Both the position numbers and the translations under genes were made by a program. Source: Bradyrhizobium sp. BR13661 (lineage in GTDB: Bacteria > Pseudomonadota > Alphaproteobacteria > Rhizobiales > Xanthobacteraceae). Taken from it: 64,000 nt of DNA. How positions within the stretch are numbered: position 1 is the first letter of the stretch; each line of letters opens with the position of its first letter. The stretch is taken from assembly GCF_029892425.1 (NCBI RefSeq), contig NZ_JARXWB010000001.1:372001-436000 (forward strand). Direction: 5' to 3'. Positions 23,876 through 31,684 of the stretch are shown piece by piece. A model generated the notes under the pieces. That model worked only from the letters and a program-made list of their open reading frames with translations. It made no database searches and was not told where the DNA came from.

Positions 23876-25501
23876 TCACGGCATCGCCATCTCCTGCTCT
23901 GGAAGCCGCTCGCGTTTCGACTCCGGGATTTCTGTCATCGTCGCTTCGGTCAGAAGGAGCACGCTTGCAACGGAAACCGCGTTTTCGAGGGCCGTCCGTA
24001 CCACCTTGACCGGATCGACGATGCCAGCTTCGACGAGATCGACGTAGATCTTGCGAGCGGCATCGAAGCCGAAGTTGCCCTGACTTTCGAGCATCCGGGC
24101 AACCACGACGCCACCGTCGGCAGCGGAATTTTCGGCGATCTGGCGGGCAGGCGCCTCGAGCGCTCGCCGCAGGATCTGCACGCCCGTCCGCTCGTCGCCC
24201 TCACAGGCCGCTTCCTCCTTGGCTACGGCGGCGATGGCGCGGAGCAGAGCCAGCCCGCCACCGGGCACGATACCCTCCGATACTGCAGCTTTCGTCGAAC
24301 TGATGGCGTCGTCCAAAGCTTCCTTCTTTGCTTTCATTTCAGCCTCGGTCGGCGCTCCCACCCGGATCACTGCGACCCCGCCCGACAGCTTGGCGAGGCG
24401 CTCTTCGAGTTTCTCGCGGTCGTAATCGCTGGTCGCTTTATCGATTTCGACCCGGATCTGCGCCAGTCGGGCATCAATGCGGGTACGATCGCCCCCACTG
24501 CCGATCAAAGTCGTATTCTCCTTGTCGGCGACCACGCGTGCGGCGCGGCCGAGTTGTTGCAGGGTGGCGTTCTCCAGTTTCAGGCCGATTTCTTCCGAGA
24601 TCACCTGGGCGCCTGTCAGGATCGCAATGTCCTCGAGCATGGCTTTGCGCCGGTCGCCAAATCCGGGGGCCTTCACGGCACACGCCTTGAGGACGCCGCG
24701 CAGCTGGTTGACGATGAGCGTGGCCAATGCTTCGCCCTCGATGTCCTCGGCGACGATCAGAAGCGGCCGGCCGCTTTTGGCGACCTGCTCGAGAAGGGGA
24801 ACCAGATCGCGCAGCGCGCCGATCTTGTGATCGCAGAGCAGGACGTAGGGATCCTGCAAGACCGATTCCATCCGGTCGGCGTCGGTGACGAAATAGGGCG
24901 AAAGAAAGCCCCGATCGAACTTCATGCCCTCGACGACGTCGAGAAGGGTCTCGGTCGTCTTGGACTCTTCGACCGATATCACGCCGTCGCCGCCGACTTT
25001 TTCGATCGCATCGGCTACGAGCTCCCCGATCGACGGATCGTTGTGGGCCGAAATGGTGGCGACCTGCGCTTTCTCCGCTCTGGATTTCACGGGCTTTGCC
25101 ATTGCGCGCAATGCGGCGATGGCCGCCTGCGTCCCGCGATCCAGGCCGCGCTTCAGGTCGATGGCGCTCGCGCCGGCGACGACGTTACGCACGCCATCCG
25201 AAAGGATCGCGTGGGCGAGAATGGTTGACGTACTGGTGCCGTCGCCGACCACGTCGCCGGTCTTTTCGGCGGCCTGACGCAGCACCTGGGCGCCGAGGTT
25301 CTCTTCGGCATCCTTCAGGTCGAATTCCTTGGCGATGGTCACACCGTCGTTGCAGACGATGGGAGCTCCCCATGCCTTCTGGATCAGGACGGATTTCGAT
25401 TTCGGGCCGAGCGTCACGCGCACTGCGTCTGCAAGGAGAGATGCTCCGCGCAAGACCTTCTCACGGGCCGCCGAATGGAACAGGACCTGTTTGTGTGCCA
25501 T
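23876..25501 (-). CDS. groEL: Chaperonin GroEL paralogue, without groES
   Basis: 541 residues, full length. Visible: [10 protein letters not shown], the ATP-site [12 protein letters not shown], apical [17 protein letters not shown] and [11 protein letters not shown]. The normal GGM-rich C-terminal tail is absent; it ends P-E-Q-E-M-A-M-P. No groES precedes it, so it must use a GroES encoded elsewhere or act alone. Bradyrhizobium species carry several groEL copies under different control. Divergent from ftsH with two FixK-type boxes between; I saw no CIRCE operator. Confidence 0.93.
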   Translation of the reverse strand: MAHKQVLFHSAAREKVLRGASLLADAVRVTLGPKSKSVLIQKAWGAPIVCNDGVTIAKEFDLKDAEENLGAQVLRQAAEKTGDVVGDGTSTSTILAHAILSDGVRNVVAGASAIDLKRGLDRGTQAAIAALRAMAKPVKSRAEKAQVATISAHNDPSIGELVADAIEKVGGDGVISVEESKTTETLLDVVEGMKFDRGFLSPYFVTDADRMESVLQDPYVLLCDHKIGALRDLVPLLEQVAKSGRPLLIVAEDIEGEALATLIVNQLRGVLKACAVKAPGFGDRRKAMLEDIAILTGAQVISEEIGLKLENATLQQLGRAARVVADKENTTLIGSGGDRTRIDARLAQIRVEIDKATSDYDREKLEERLAKLSGGVAVIRVGAPTEAEMKAKKEALDDAISSTKAAVSEGIVPGGGLALLRAIAAVAKEEAACEGDERTGVQILRRALEAPARQIAENSAADGGVVVARMLESQGNFGFDAARKIYVDLVEAGIVDPVKVVRTALENAVSVASVLLLTEATMTEIPESKRERLPEQEMAMP

Positions 25502-25525
25502 TTCAATGCCTCAAGGTGGTCGTCG

Positions 25526-25555
25526 TTGGCGTTACTTGGCGTTATTTGGCGCCAG
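25526..25555. repeat. Tandem 10-bp repeat TTGGCGTTAY in the groEL leader
   Basis: TTGGCGTTAC, TTGGCGTTAT and a partial third unit TTGGCGCCAG follow head to tail, one helical turn apart. They lie 25-55 bp before the groEL ATG, downstream of the predicted transcription start, so they could be an operator or an RNA structure element. Confidence 0.55.
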
Positions 25556-25580
25556 TTTGTACGACTGGGTCCGGCTCAGT

Positions 25581-25594
25581 TTGATCTTGGTCAA
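25581..25594. promoter_or_regulatory. FNR/FixK-type box TTGA-TCTTGG-TCAA (groEL side)
   Basis: Exact palindrome centred at 25587.5, 86 bp from the groEL ATG on the minus strand. TACAAA at 25561-25556 is a possible -10 at a slightly short distance. One of two boxes in this divergent gap. Confidence 0.72.
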
Positions 25595-25640
25595 CCTGAG
25601 GAGGTTATGACGGTCGACGACCGAATTGCCGACCACTGCG

Positions 25641-25654
25641 TTGACCTGAATCAA
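25641..25654. promoter_or_regulatory. FNR/FixK-type box TTGA-CCTGAA-TCAA (ftsH side)
   Basis: Exact palindrome centred at 25647.5, 66 bp before the ftsH GTG. TACCAT at 25676-25681 lies 31 bp from the box centre, where a class II -10 element is expected. Centres of the two boxes in this gap are exactly 60 bp apart. Confidence 0.75.
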
Positions 25655-25713
25655 GCGCCCCTCACGCGCCCAAACTACCATTCTCGACAATCGACACCGG
25701 GCCGGAGGCGGAC

Positions 25714-27552
25714 GTGGACTCGAACCAGATCTCGCGGAAGCAGACGATAGTGATGGCCGTTCTCTTCGCGGGGAGCATGCTGCTCGTCGTTCTGCAGTTC
25801 ATTGCCGTGACGTACAATTCAATCGAAACCATTCCTTACAGTCAGTTCGAGCAGCTGCTCGCCCAGGAGAAGATCGCCGAAGTCTCGGTTGGCCAGGATA
25901 CGATCCAGGGAAAGCTGAAGGAGCCGCTCCCCAGCGGAAAATCCGCCTTCGTGACGTCGCGAGTTGACATGGCCTTGGCTGAGAAGCTGGCGGCAAAAGG
26001 CGTGAGTGTGACCGGCGTTCCCAGCGGCGGCGCATTGCAAAGCCTGCTGTCCTGGATCCTTCCGGTCGTCGTCTTTGTCGGGATCTGGTACTGGGCGGGC
26101 CGCAGCATGGGTGGCCAAGGGCTCGGCGGCCTGATGGCGATTGGGAAGTCCCGAGCCAAGGTCTATGTCGAAAAGGACATCAAGGTCACGTTCGCTGATG
26201 TCGCCGGCGTCGACGAGGCAAAATTCGAGCTTCAGGAAGTGGTTTCCTTTTTGAGGGATCCCGCGAGCTATGGCCGGTTGGGAGCGCATGTGCCGAAGGG
26301 CATCTTGCTGGTCGGGCCGCCAGGAACAGGGAAGACCTTGCTTGCCCGCGCCGTGGCCGGAGAGGCCGGCGTCGCATTCTTCTCGATCTCGGGCTCGGAG
26401 TTCGTCGAGATGTTCGTCGGCGTGGGGGCCGCGCGCGTCAGGGACCTGTTCGAGCAGGCTCGCAAGGCTGCTCCCTGCATCATTTTCGTCGACGAGCTTG
26501 ATGCGCTCGGCCGCAGCCGCGGGCCGCTGTCGATCTCGAGCCATGACGAAAAGGAGCAGACGCTCAATCAGCTCCTGTCGGAGCTCGACGGCTTCGATCC
26601 GAGCGCCGGCGTGATCCTGTTGGCTGCCACCAACCGCCCTGAGATTCTGGATCCCGCCCTGCTGCGGGCCGGGAGGTTCGACCGACAGGTCCTCGTCGAC
26701 CGACCGGACAAGATCGGGCGTACCGCCATTCTGAAGGTGCACGTCCGGAAGATTCGCATGGGCGAGGAGGTCGATCTCGACAAGGTGGCAGGCCTCACGA
26801 CCGGCTTCACCGGGGCTGACATCGCCAATCTCGTCAACGAGGCAGCGATCGCCGCGACGCGGCGGGGTGGGGACAAGGTCTCGTTCGCCGATTTCATGAC
26901 CGCGATAGAACGGATCGTCGCGGGGGTCGAGAAAAAGAGCAGGGTGCTCGGCAAGGACGAGCGGCGCCGGGTGGCCTATCATGAGATGGGGCATGCCCTG
27001 GTCGCGGCGAGCCTGCCTGGCGTCGATCCGGTGCAGAAGGTTTCGATCATCCCGCGCGGGATTGGCGCGCTCGGTTACACCATTCAACGTCCGACCGAAG
27101 ACAGGTTCCTGTTGACGACCGACGAGCTGAAGAACCGTATTGCCGTGCTGATGGGTGGACGGGCGTCGGAGCGTTTGATTTTCGACGGCGCGGTTTCGAC
27201 GGGGGCCGCCGATGATCTTCAACGCGCAACCGAAGTCGCCATCGAGATGGTCACCAAATACGGCATGGACGAGGTGGTCGGGCAGCGCACCTATGCGCCC
27301 AAGCCTCAAGCATTCCTCGCCGCCCAGGATGCGGTCGTCACCGCCGCCGAAGCCACCGGCCGCGAGATCGATCTCGCGGTGCGAAACCTGATCGAGGAGG
27401 GTGATCGCCGTGCACGTGATATTCTGGCACGCCGGCGTGCCGATCTTGACGCTGGTGTCGAGCTATTGATTGCAAATGAAACGGTGACTGCGGAGCAGTT
27501 TTCTCCGCTGCTTGCCAGGAACGCCGAAAGAAACCAGCCGGTCGCCGCCTGA
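25714..27552 (+). CDS. ftsH: ATP-dependent zinc metalloprotease FtsH (paralogue)
   Basis: 612 residues. Membrane-bound AAA+ protease that degrades damaged membrane and some soluble proteins. Two transmembrane helices (about 12-32 and 111-128) flank a small periplasmic domain. Walker A GPPGTGKT at 201-208, Walker [34 protein letters not shown], and zinc site HEMGH at 423-427. GTG start with GGAGG 6 nt upstream. Shorter C-terminus than housekeeping FtsH of about 640 residues; together with groEL, hsp20 and htrA it forms a protein quality set under apparent FixK control. Confidence 0.94.
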   Translation: MDSNQISRKQTIVMAVLFAGSMLLVVLQFIAVTYNSIETIPYSQFEQLLAQEKIAEVSVGQDTIQGKLKEPLPSGKSAFVTSRVDMALAEKLAAKGVSVTGVPSGGALQSLLSWILPVVVFVGIWYWAGRSMGGQGLGGLMAIGKSRAKVYVEKDIKVTFADVAGVDEAKFELQEVVSFLRDPASYGRLGAHVPKGILLVGPPGTGKTLLARAVAGEAGVAFFSISGSEFVEMFVGVGAARVRDLFEQARKAAPCIIFVDELDALGRSRGPLSISSHDEKEQTLNQLLSELDGFDPSAGVILLAATNRPEILDPALLRAGRFDRQVLVDRPDKIGRTAILKVHVRKIRMGEEVDLDKVAGLTTGFTGADIANLVNEAAIAATRRGGDKVSFADFMTAIERIVAGVEKKSRVLGKDERRRVAYHEMGHALVAASLPGVDPVQKVSIIPRGIGALGYTIQRPTEDRFLLTTDELKNRIAVLMGGRASERLIFDGAVSTGAADDLQRATEVAIEMVTKYGMDEVVGQRTYAPKPQAFLAAQDAVVTAAEATGREIDLAVRNLIEEGDRRARDILARRRADLDAGVELLIANETVTAEQFSPLLARNAERNQPVAA

Positions 27553-27591
27553 GCGCGGCTCGCTGGAAGGCCGGTGCCGCCCCGTTCGTCC

Positions 27592-27930
27592 TCAATCCGG
27601 GCGGCCGCCGACTTTGTTTCTCAGGCGGTGGCAGAAATCATCGAGCAAAGTGTGAACGTTTTCGAGATGGATCAAGTGCCGCTCCGCGTCTTGCCGTTGC
27701 GGCGTGCCCGCGGCACAGGCGTTGCGGATCGAAGCCGCTTCCGCGACCTGTTGTCTGCAGACCGCAACTTTGCTCTCGGCAAACTCGAGGTGCTCGGCAT
27801 CGCTGCTCAACTTGTCCAACTCGGCAATGAGCAGAGACGTTGTGGTATGTCGTTGCTGTATCGTGAGCGTGGCGTCTTTCAGAATACCCAGGTAGTGGTC
27901 GACATTGGCCCGGGCGACATACCTATGCAT
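27592..27930 (-). CDS. Hypothetical helical protein, 112 residues
   Basis: No family recognised. Predicted helical throughout, with heptad-like segments (L-L-I-A-E-L-D-K-L-S-S-D-A-E-H-L-E-F-A-E; H-L-I-H-L-E-N-V-H-T-L-L-D-D-F). Two cysteines, no signal peptide or membrane helix. GGGGAAG lies 8-10 nt before the ATG. Convergent with ftsH (39 nt gap) and divergent from the small CxxC protein. Confidence 0.65.
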   Translation of the reverse strand: MHRYVARANVDHYLGILKDATLTIQQRHTTTSLLIAELDKLSSDAEHLEFAESKVAVCRQQVAEAASIRNACAAGTPQRQDAERHLIHLENVHTLLDDFCHRLRNKVGGRPD

Positions 27931-28034
27931 GGCGCGCTTCCCCCTACCCGTAACAGTTGAATGTTACCACTCCATCACCGTGATGGCGACACGGGATTAC
28001 ACACGGCATCGCGATCCCCCTTTGGCGACGGTGC

Positions 28035-28048
28035 TTGAATACCGTGAA
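28035..28048. promoter_or_regulatory. Degenerate FixK-like site TTGA-ATACCG-TGAA
   Basis: One base off the TTGA-N6-TCAA consensus (TGAA). Its centre is 72 bp before the small CxxC gene, a spacing close to that of the exact boxes. Could be a weak site or chance. Confidence 0.25.
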
Positions 28049-28113
28049 AAGGCCGGGCACCTAAGTGATGTTCCCGAGTTGATCAGATTGCGGGAAATGA
28101 GCACATCAGACGT

Positions 28114-28293
28114 ATGTCCAATGTCCTGTTTCGCTGTCCCAAGACCGGTATGAATGTTCAGCACTTTGTCGGCGAACCATCCTCGGAGAAGAAGGATGGA
28201 AGGATCGTGGTGGTGAATTGCCCGGCTTGTACCGGAATTCATTTCGTCAATACCGCCACAGGTGGGCTGGCAAGCGATACCAGGAAGCGTTAG
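28114..28293 (+). CDS. Small CxxC protein, 59 residues
   Basis: Short frame beginning M-S-N-V-L-F-R-C-P-K-T-G and carrying N-C-P-A-C-T-G-I-H further on. The CP-x-T-G plus CPxC pattern resembles short rhizobial proteins with a partial zinc-ribbon (CPKTG...YCPACG). Three cysteines and a histidine could bind one metal ion. The ribosome site is weak. It is followed after 15 nt by the exact FixK-type box at 28308. Confidence 0.65.
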   Translation: MSNVLFRCPKTGMNVQHFVGEPSSEKKDGRIVVVNCPACTGIHFVNTATGGLASDTRKR

Positions 28294-28307
28294 CGCTCGC
28301 GCCGGGC

Positions 28308-28321
28308 TTGATCCTGATCAA
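28308..28321. promoter_or_regulatory. Orphan FNR/FixK-type box TTGA-TCCTGA-TCAA
   Basis: Exact palindrome centred at 28314.5 in a gap where the plus-strand gene ends upstream and the minus-strand dehydrogenase also ends (28440). No protein start follows. On the plus strand TAAATG (28344-28349) lies at -10 distance and a strong terminator follows at 28389-28424, so it probably drives a non-coding RNA. Confidence 0.7.
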
Positions 28322-28355
28322 GCTGCGATCGCGGACGCAGGGCTAAATGTCTTTC

Positions 28356-28424
28356 TGTAGCCGACCCACGGCTACGTCCCCCCAAGTCGCCGCCGAGACC
28401 CACCCCAGGTCCCGGCGGCCTTTT
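28356..28424 (+). ncRNA. Candidate FixK-dependent small RNA, about 70 nt
   Basis: Predicted from signals only: FixK-type box centre at 28314.5, TAAATG at 28344-28349, transcription start near 28356, and an intrinsic terminator ending at 28424. The transcript would have hairpin 1 (GTAGCCG / CGGCTAC, 28357-28375, loop ACCCA), an unpaired C-rich stretch with CCCCCC (28377-28383), then the terminator hairpin with loop CACCCCA. C-rich single-stranded loops that could pair with Shine-Dalgarno sequences are typical of trans-acting sRNAs, as in FNR-dependent FnrS of E. coli (functional analogy only). It might instead be the 3' end of the upstream mRNA. Confidence 0.45.
28389..28424 (+). terminator. 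Rho-independent terminator
   Basis: Stem of 12 positions with one mismatch (GCCGCCGAGACC / GGTCCCGGCGGC), 7-nt loop CACCCCA, followed by CTTTT on the plus strand. The minus strand has no T-run, so it terminates plus-strand transcription only. Confidence 0.8.
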
Positions 28425-28439
28425 CGTCTCGGCCATCGA

Positions 28440-29423
28440 TCAGGGACGCAACACGGCGGCGCCAACGAGCTTGCCGTCTCTCAGGCTGGCAAGTGCTTGG
28501 TTGGCTTCGGTCAGCGGGAAGACCGTCGTGTGGGTGCGAATCTCGGCCTTCGCGGCGGCGGCGAGGAAATCGATGCCGTCTTGTCGTGTGAGATTTGCAA
28601 CCGACAGGATCTGCCGCTCGCCCCAAAGGATATTGTAGGGAAATGCCGGAATGTCGGACATGTGAATGCCGGCGCAGACAACGCGTCCGCCCTTTCGCAC
28701 CGCGCGCAGGGCGAGCGGCACCAGCGCGCCGATCGGCGCGTAGATGATGGCGGCATCGAGCTCGGTCGGCGGCTTATCCTCGGACGCACCCGCCCAGGCC
28801 GCGCCGAGCGAAAGCGCGAGCTGCTGCGCGTCTCGATCGCCGTTGCGGGTAAAGGCGTAAATTGACCGTCCCTGGGCGCGCGCAACCTGCGCCACGATAT
28901 GGCCGGCCGCTCCGAAACCATAGATGCCCAAATTTTGCCCCTCGCCGGCCATCACGAGAGATCGCCAGCCGATCAGGCCGGCGCAAAGCAGCGGCGCGAT
29001 GGCTGCATCATCGCCGTGCTCGCCGAGTGGAAAGCAATATCGGGCATCGGCGACCAAATGGCTCGCAAATCCGCCATCGCGCGTATAGCCGGTGAACTTG
29101 GGGCGGTCGCAGAGATTTTCCTTATTCGCGCGGCAATAGAAACACTCTCCGCAAGTGTAGCCGAGCCAGGGAACGCCGACGCGCATGCCTGGCTGCAGGC
29201 CGACGACGCCTTCGCCCAACGCGTCGATGCGGCCGACCACTTCGTGCCCCGGAATGATGGGATAGGGAATGTCGGCCAGGTCGCCATCGACGACATGCAG
29301 ATCGGTCCGGCAAACCCCGCAAGCGCCAACCTTGATGCGGACTTCGCCTGGCCCCGGTGCCGGGTCAGGTCGTTGTTGGAGCGCCAACGGCGCGCCCCGC
29401 GCGGCAAGGACCATCCCATACAT
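28440..29423 (-). CDS. Zinc-dependent alcohol dehydrogenase (MDR family)
   Basis: 327 residues. Medium-chain zinc dehydrogenase: catalytic zinc site CGVCRTDLHVVDG with GHEVVGRIDALG, structural-zinc motif G-E-C-F-Y-C-R-A-N-K-E-N-L-C, and nucleotide fold IYGFGAAGHIVAQVA. Similar to the adhA class annotated as zinc-dependent alcohol dehydrogenases; the substrate is probably a primary alcohol or aldehyde. The frame is open upstream, but family similarity begins at MYGMVLAARGAPL, so I use the ATG at 29423. NADH reoxidation by ethanol formation would fit a low-oxygen island, although no FixK-type box is seen upstream. Confidence 0.88.
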   Translation of the reverse strand: MYGMVLAARGAPLALQQRPDPAPGPGEVRIKVGACGVCRTDLHVVDGDLADIPYPIIPGHEVVGRIDALGEGVVGLQPGMRVGVPWLGYTCGECFYCRANKENLCDRPKFTGYTRDGGFASHLVADARYCFPLGEHGDDAAIAPLLCAGLIGWRSLVMAGEGQNLGIYGFGAAGHIVAQVARAQGRSIYAFTRNGDRDAQQLALSLGAAWAGASEDKPPTELDAAIIYAPIGALVPLALRAVRKGGRVVCAGIHMSDIPAFPYNILWGERQILSVANLTRQDGIDFLAAAAKAEIRTHTTVFPLTEANQALASLRDGKLVGAAVLRP

Positions 29424-29644
29424 GTCGCAATCCAAACCTTGTGCCGTTACGCATATAAACTCTCGACCAGACAAAAGCAGGGCCATCTCGTCGGAGCCTA
29501 CGATTTGTGGAGCAGGTCCGGCCCATTTTCGGGGCATTATCGGCGAACCTGTTCTCAATGTGAACCGATTTACGTGCCAGAGTTCTCACGCGCGTCGGCT
29601 GTCGCGTTGACGCAAGCACGCGCCGCAATGGGGAGTGGGACGAC

Positions 29645-30046
29645 ATGGTCAAAGGTCTGCCAAGCGACGTCGAAGTCATCACGCTGTTCGTCGATGACAT
29701 CGCCTCGTCGAAGGCGTTCTACGCCAGGGTCTTCGCAGCCGAGACCGTCTGGCAGGATGAGGTCTCGTCCGTCCTGAAATTCGGCGGGCTGCTGATCAAT
29801 CTTCTCGCCGCATCCCAGGCGCCCACGCTCGTCGAGCCGTTGCCGGTCGCGCCGTCCTCCGCAGGCGCCCGCGCGCTGTTGACCATCAGGGTCGCTGACG
29901 TCGATGCGGTGTGCGCCGCGCTTCGGGCAAATGGCGTCGATCTCCTCAACGGCCCGATCGACCGTCCATGGGGACGGCGCACCGCGGCCTTCGCTGATCC
30001 GTCAGGTCATGTCTGGGAGATCGCGCAGTTGATCAAGCGGACGTAG
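29645..30046 (+). CDS. VOC (glyoxalase/bleomycin-resistance) family protein
   Basis: 133 residues, a single vicinal-oxygen-chelate unit of two beta-alpha-beta-beta-beta modules: V-I-T-L-F-V-D-D-I-A-S-S-K-A-F-Y at the start and GRRTAAFADPSGHVWEIAQ at the end with a metal-ligand Glu. Substrate unknown. The C-terminal half is repeated as a broken copy at 31278-31507, on the other side of the aldo/keto reductase. Confidence 0.85.
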   Translation: MVKGLPSDVEVITLFVDDIASSKAFYARVFAAETVWQDEVSSVLKFGGLLINLLAASQAPTLVEPLPVAPSSAGARALLTIRVADVDAVCAALRANGVDLLNGPIDRPWGRRTAAFADPSGHVWEIAQLIKRT

Positions 30047-30056
30047 TTCGTGATTC

Positions 30057-30118
30057 GTGGGGTAGGTTACGCCGCGCAGTTTGCGCTCCACGCAATCCGC
30101 GGGACTAACCCACCCTAC
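30057..30118. repeat. REP-like palindromic intergenic element
   Basis: Outer arms GTGGGGTAGGTTA and TAACCCACCCTAC pair with few mismatches over about 36 nt of GC-rich centre. The GTAGGGTGGGTTA arm is a common intergenic repeat motif in Bradyrhizobium and other proteobacteria as I recall it. No coding potential supported. Confidence 0.55.
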
Positions 30119-30224
30119 GCGCTGATCCTTCGCGTTGACACGTCGCGGCAAATACATAGGCTGCGCATCACCACGTACGAGACCAGCGCGTCATTGAGAC
30201 CGCGGAGAAGGGCAGCAATCCATC

Positions 30225-31250
30225 ATGGTTTCGCAATCGGCTTTGCCGCGTCGCACCCTTGGCCGGACCGGACTTGAAGCTTCGATCCTCGGATTCGGAA
30301 CCGCGCCACTGGGCGACCTCTTTCTTGAGCTCGACGACCAGACTGCGATTGCTGCCGCGAGCCGTGCCTTCGAGCTCGGCATCAATCTGCTCGATACATC
30401 GCCCCACTATGGCAATGGCCTGTCCGAACATCGCTGTGGAACGGCGCTCCGGCGTGTGCCACGCAACGATGTTGTGCTTTGCACCAAGACCGGTCGCTGG
30501 ATGGATCCCTTTCACCCGCCGGAGACCAGGTCCGGATTTGTCGGCGGACAGCCGCACCGGGCCGTTGTCGATTATTCCTACGACGGCACCATGCGTTCGG
30601 TCGAGCAATCGCTGTTGCGGCTTGGCACCGACCGTATCGACCTGTTGCTGATCCATGATGTCGATGTGTGGACACACGGCAAGGACGCGATCGAAGATCG
30701 CTTTCGCGAAGCGATGTCCGGGGCCTATGTTGCGCTCGACAAGCTTCGTTCCGAAGGCGTGGTCGCGGGGATCGGGATCGGCGTCAATGAAGCCGAAATG
30801 TGCGTGCGCTTTGCGCAAGCCGGGTCCTTCGAGGTGATGCTGCTCGCCGGACGGTATTCCCTGCTCGAGCAGCCCGCACTCGAGGAGTTCTTGCCGCTGG
30901 CGCTGAAGCAGGGCATCGCAGTGCTGCTCGGCGGAGTGTTCAATTCGGGGATTCTGGCGACGGGCGCCATCAAGGGCGCCAAGTATAATTATCAGGATGC
31001 GCCGCCGCACATCCTTTCGAAGGTCGTGGAAATCCAGCGTATCTGCGCAGCTCATGGCGTACCGCTGCCGACCGCCGCTCTCCATTTCGCGCTTGGTCAT
31101 CCCGCTGTCGCGAGCGTCGTGCTCGGGGCGCACGATGCGCAGGAGGTCGAGCGCAACGTGGCAGCGCTGACCGCCTCGGTGCCATCAGCACTCTGGAGCG
31201 ATCTCAAGGCAGCGCGCCTGCTGGACGCAGAAGCGCCTGTTCCGGGGTAG
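30225..31250 (+). CDS. Aldo/keto reductase (L-fucose / pyridoxal dehydrogenase-like)
   Basis: 341 residues. AKR TIM barrel using NAD(P)H: LPRRTLGRTGLEASILGFGTAPLG, catalytic L-L-D-T-S-P-H-Y-G-N-G-L-S-E (Asp/Tyr), V-L-C-T-K-T-G-R (Lys) and IDLLLIHDVDVWTHG (His). The G-L-S-E and DVDVWTHG forms fit the D-threo-aldose (L-fucose) dehydrogenase/pyridoxal 4-dehydrogenase group. Context gives no clue to substrate. Confidence 0.88.
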   Translation: MVSQSALPRRTLGRTGLEASILGFGTAPLGDLFLELDDQTAIAAASRAFELGINLLDTSPHYGNGLSEHRCGTALRRVPRNDVVLCTKTGRWMDPFHPPETRSGFVGGQPHRAVVDYSYDGTMRSVEQSLLRLGTDRIDLLLIHDVDVWTHGKDAIEDRFREAMSGAYVALDKLRSEGVVAGIGIGVNEAEMCVRFAQAGSFEVMLLAGRYSLLEQPALEEFLPLALKQGIAVLLGGVFNSGILATGAIKGAKYNYQDAPPHILSKVVEIQRICAAHGVPLPTAALHFALGHPAVASVVLGAHDAQEVERNVAALTASVPSALWSDLKAARLLDAEAPVPG

Positions 31251-31277
31251 AGCGGGCGATATCTCTCGTGGCGTGAG

Positions 31278-31507
31278 AGGCGCCGACGCCCGTCGCGCCA
31301 TTGCCGGTCGCTCCGTCCTCCGCAGGCGCCCGCGCGCTGCTCACGATCAGGGTCACCGACGTCGATGCGGTGTGCTCCGCGCTTCGGGAGGTTGGCGTCG
31401 ATCTGCTCAACGGCCCGATCGACCGCCCATGGGGACGCCGAACCGCGGCTTTCGCCGATCCATCGGGGCATGTTTGGGAGATCGCTCAGCCGATTGGGCG
31501 GAAATAG
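31278..31507 (+). pseudogene. Truncated second copy of the VOC gene
   Basis: The DNA from about 31278 repeats the 3' part of the VOC gene (29818-30046) at high identity, coding V-A-P-S-S-A-G-A-R-A-L-L-T-I-R-V and the same GRRTAAFADPSGHVWEIAQ end. The N-terminal half of the domain is missing, so a functional VOC unit is unlikely. It looks like the product of a segmental duplication around the aldo/keto reductase gene. Confidence 0.75.
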
Positions 31508-31684
31508 GCGTGCGGCCTCGCGCCTGCGGCGCGGGCTTCGCCGCCTACGGGGGCTTTCCTCCCAGGTTAGCAAAGTCCCTCAGTCGCAGAGGAAGCCCAA
31601 TTCGGCGCGTTGGTGCCCAAAAGCCCTGTTGAGTGGTTTGCCATGTGGCTTCCGCGTCCGCTCGCTTCACCCTAAGTTGCCTGT

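Noticed and set aside
23849..25228. 459-codon plus-strand frame opposite groEL
   Set aside because: Antisense to a full-length GroEL; no independent support.
25502..25580. CIRCE (HrcA) element before groEL
   Set aside because: No TTAGCACTC-N9-GAGTGCTAA-like inverted repeat found.
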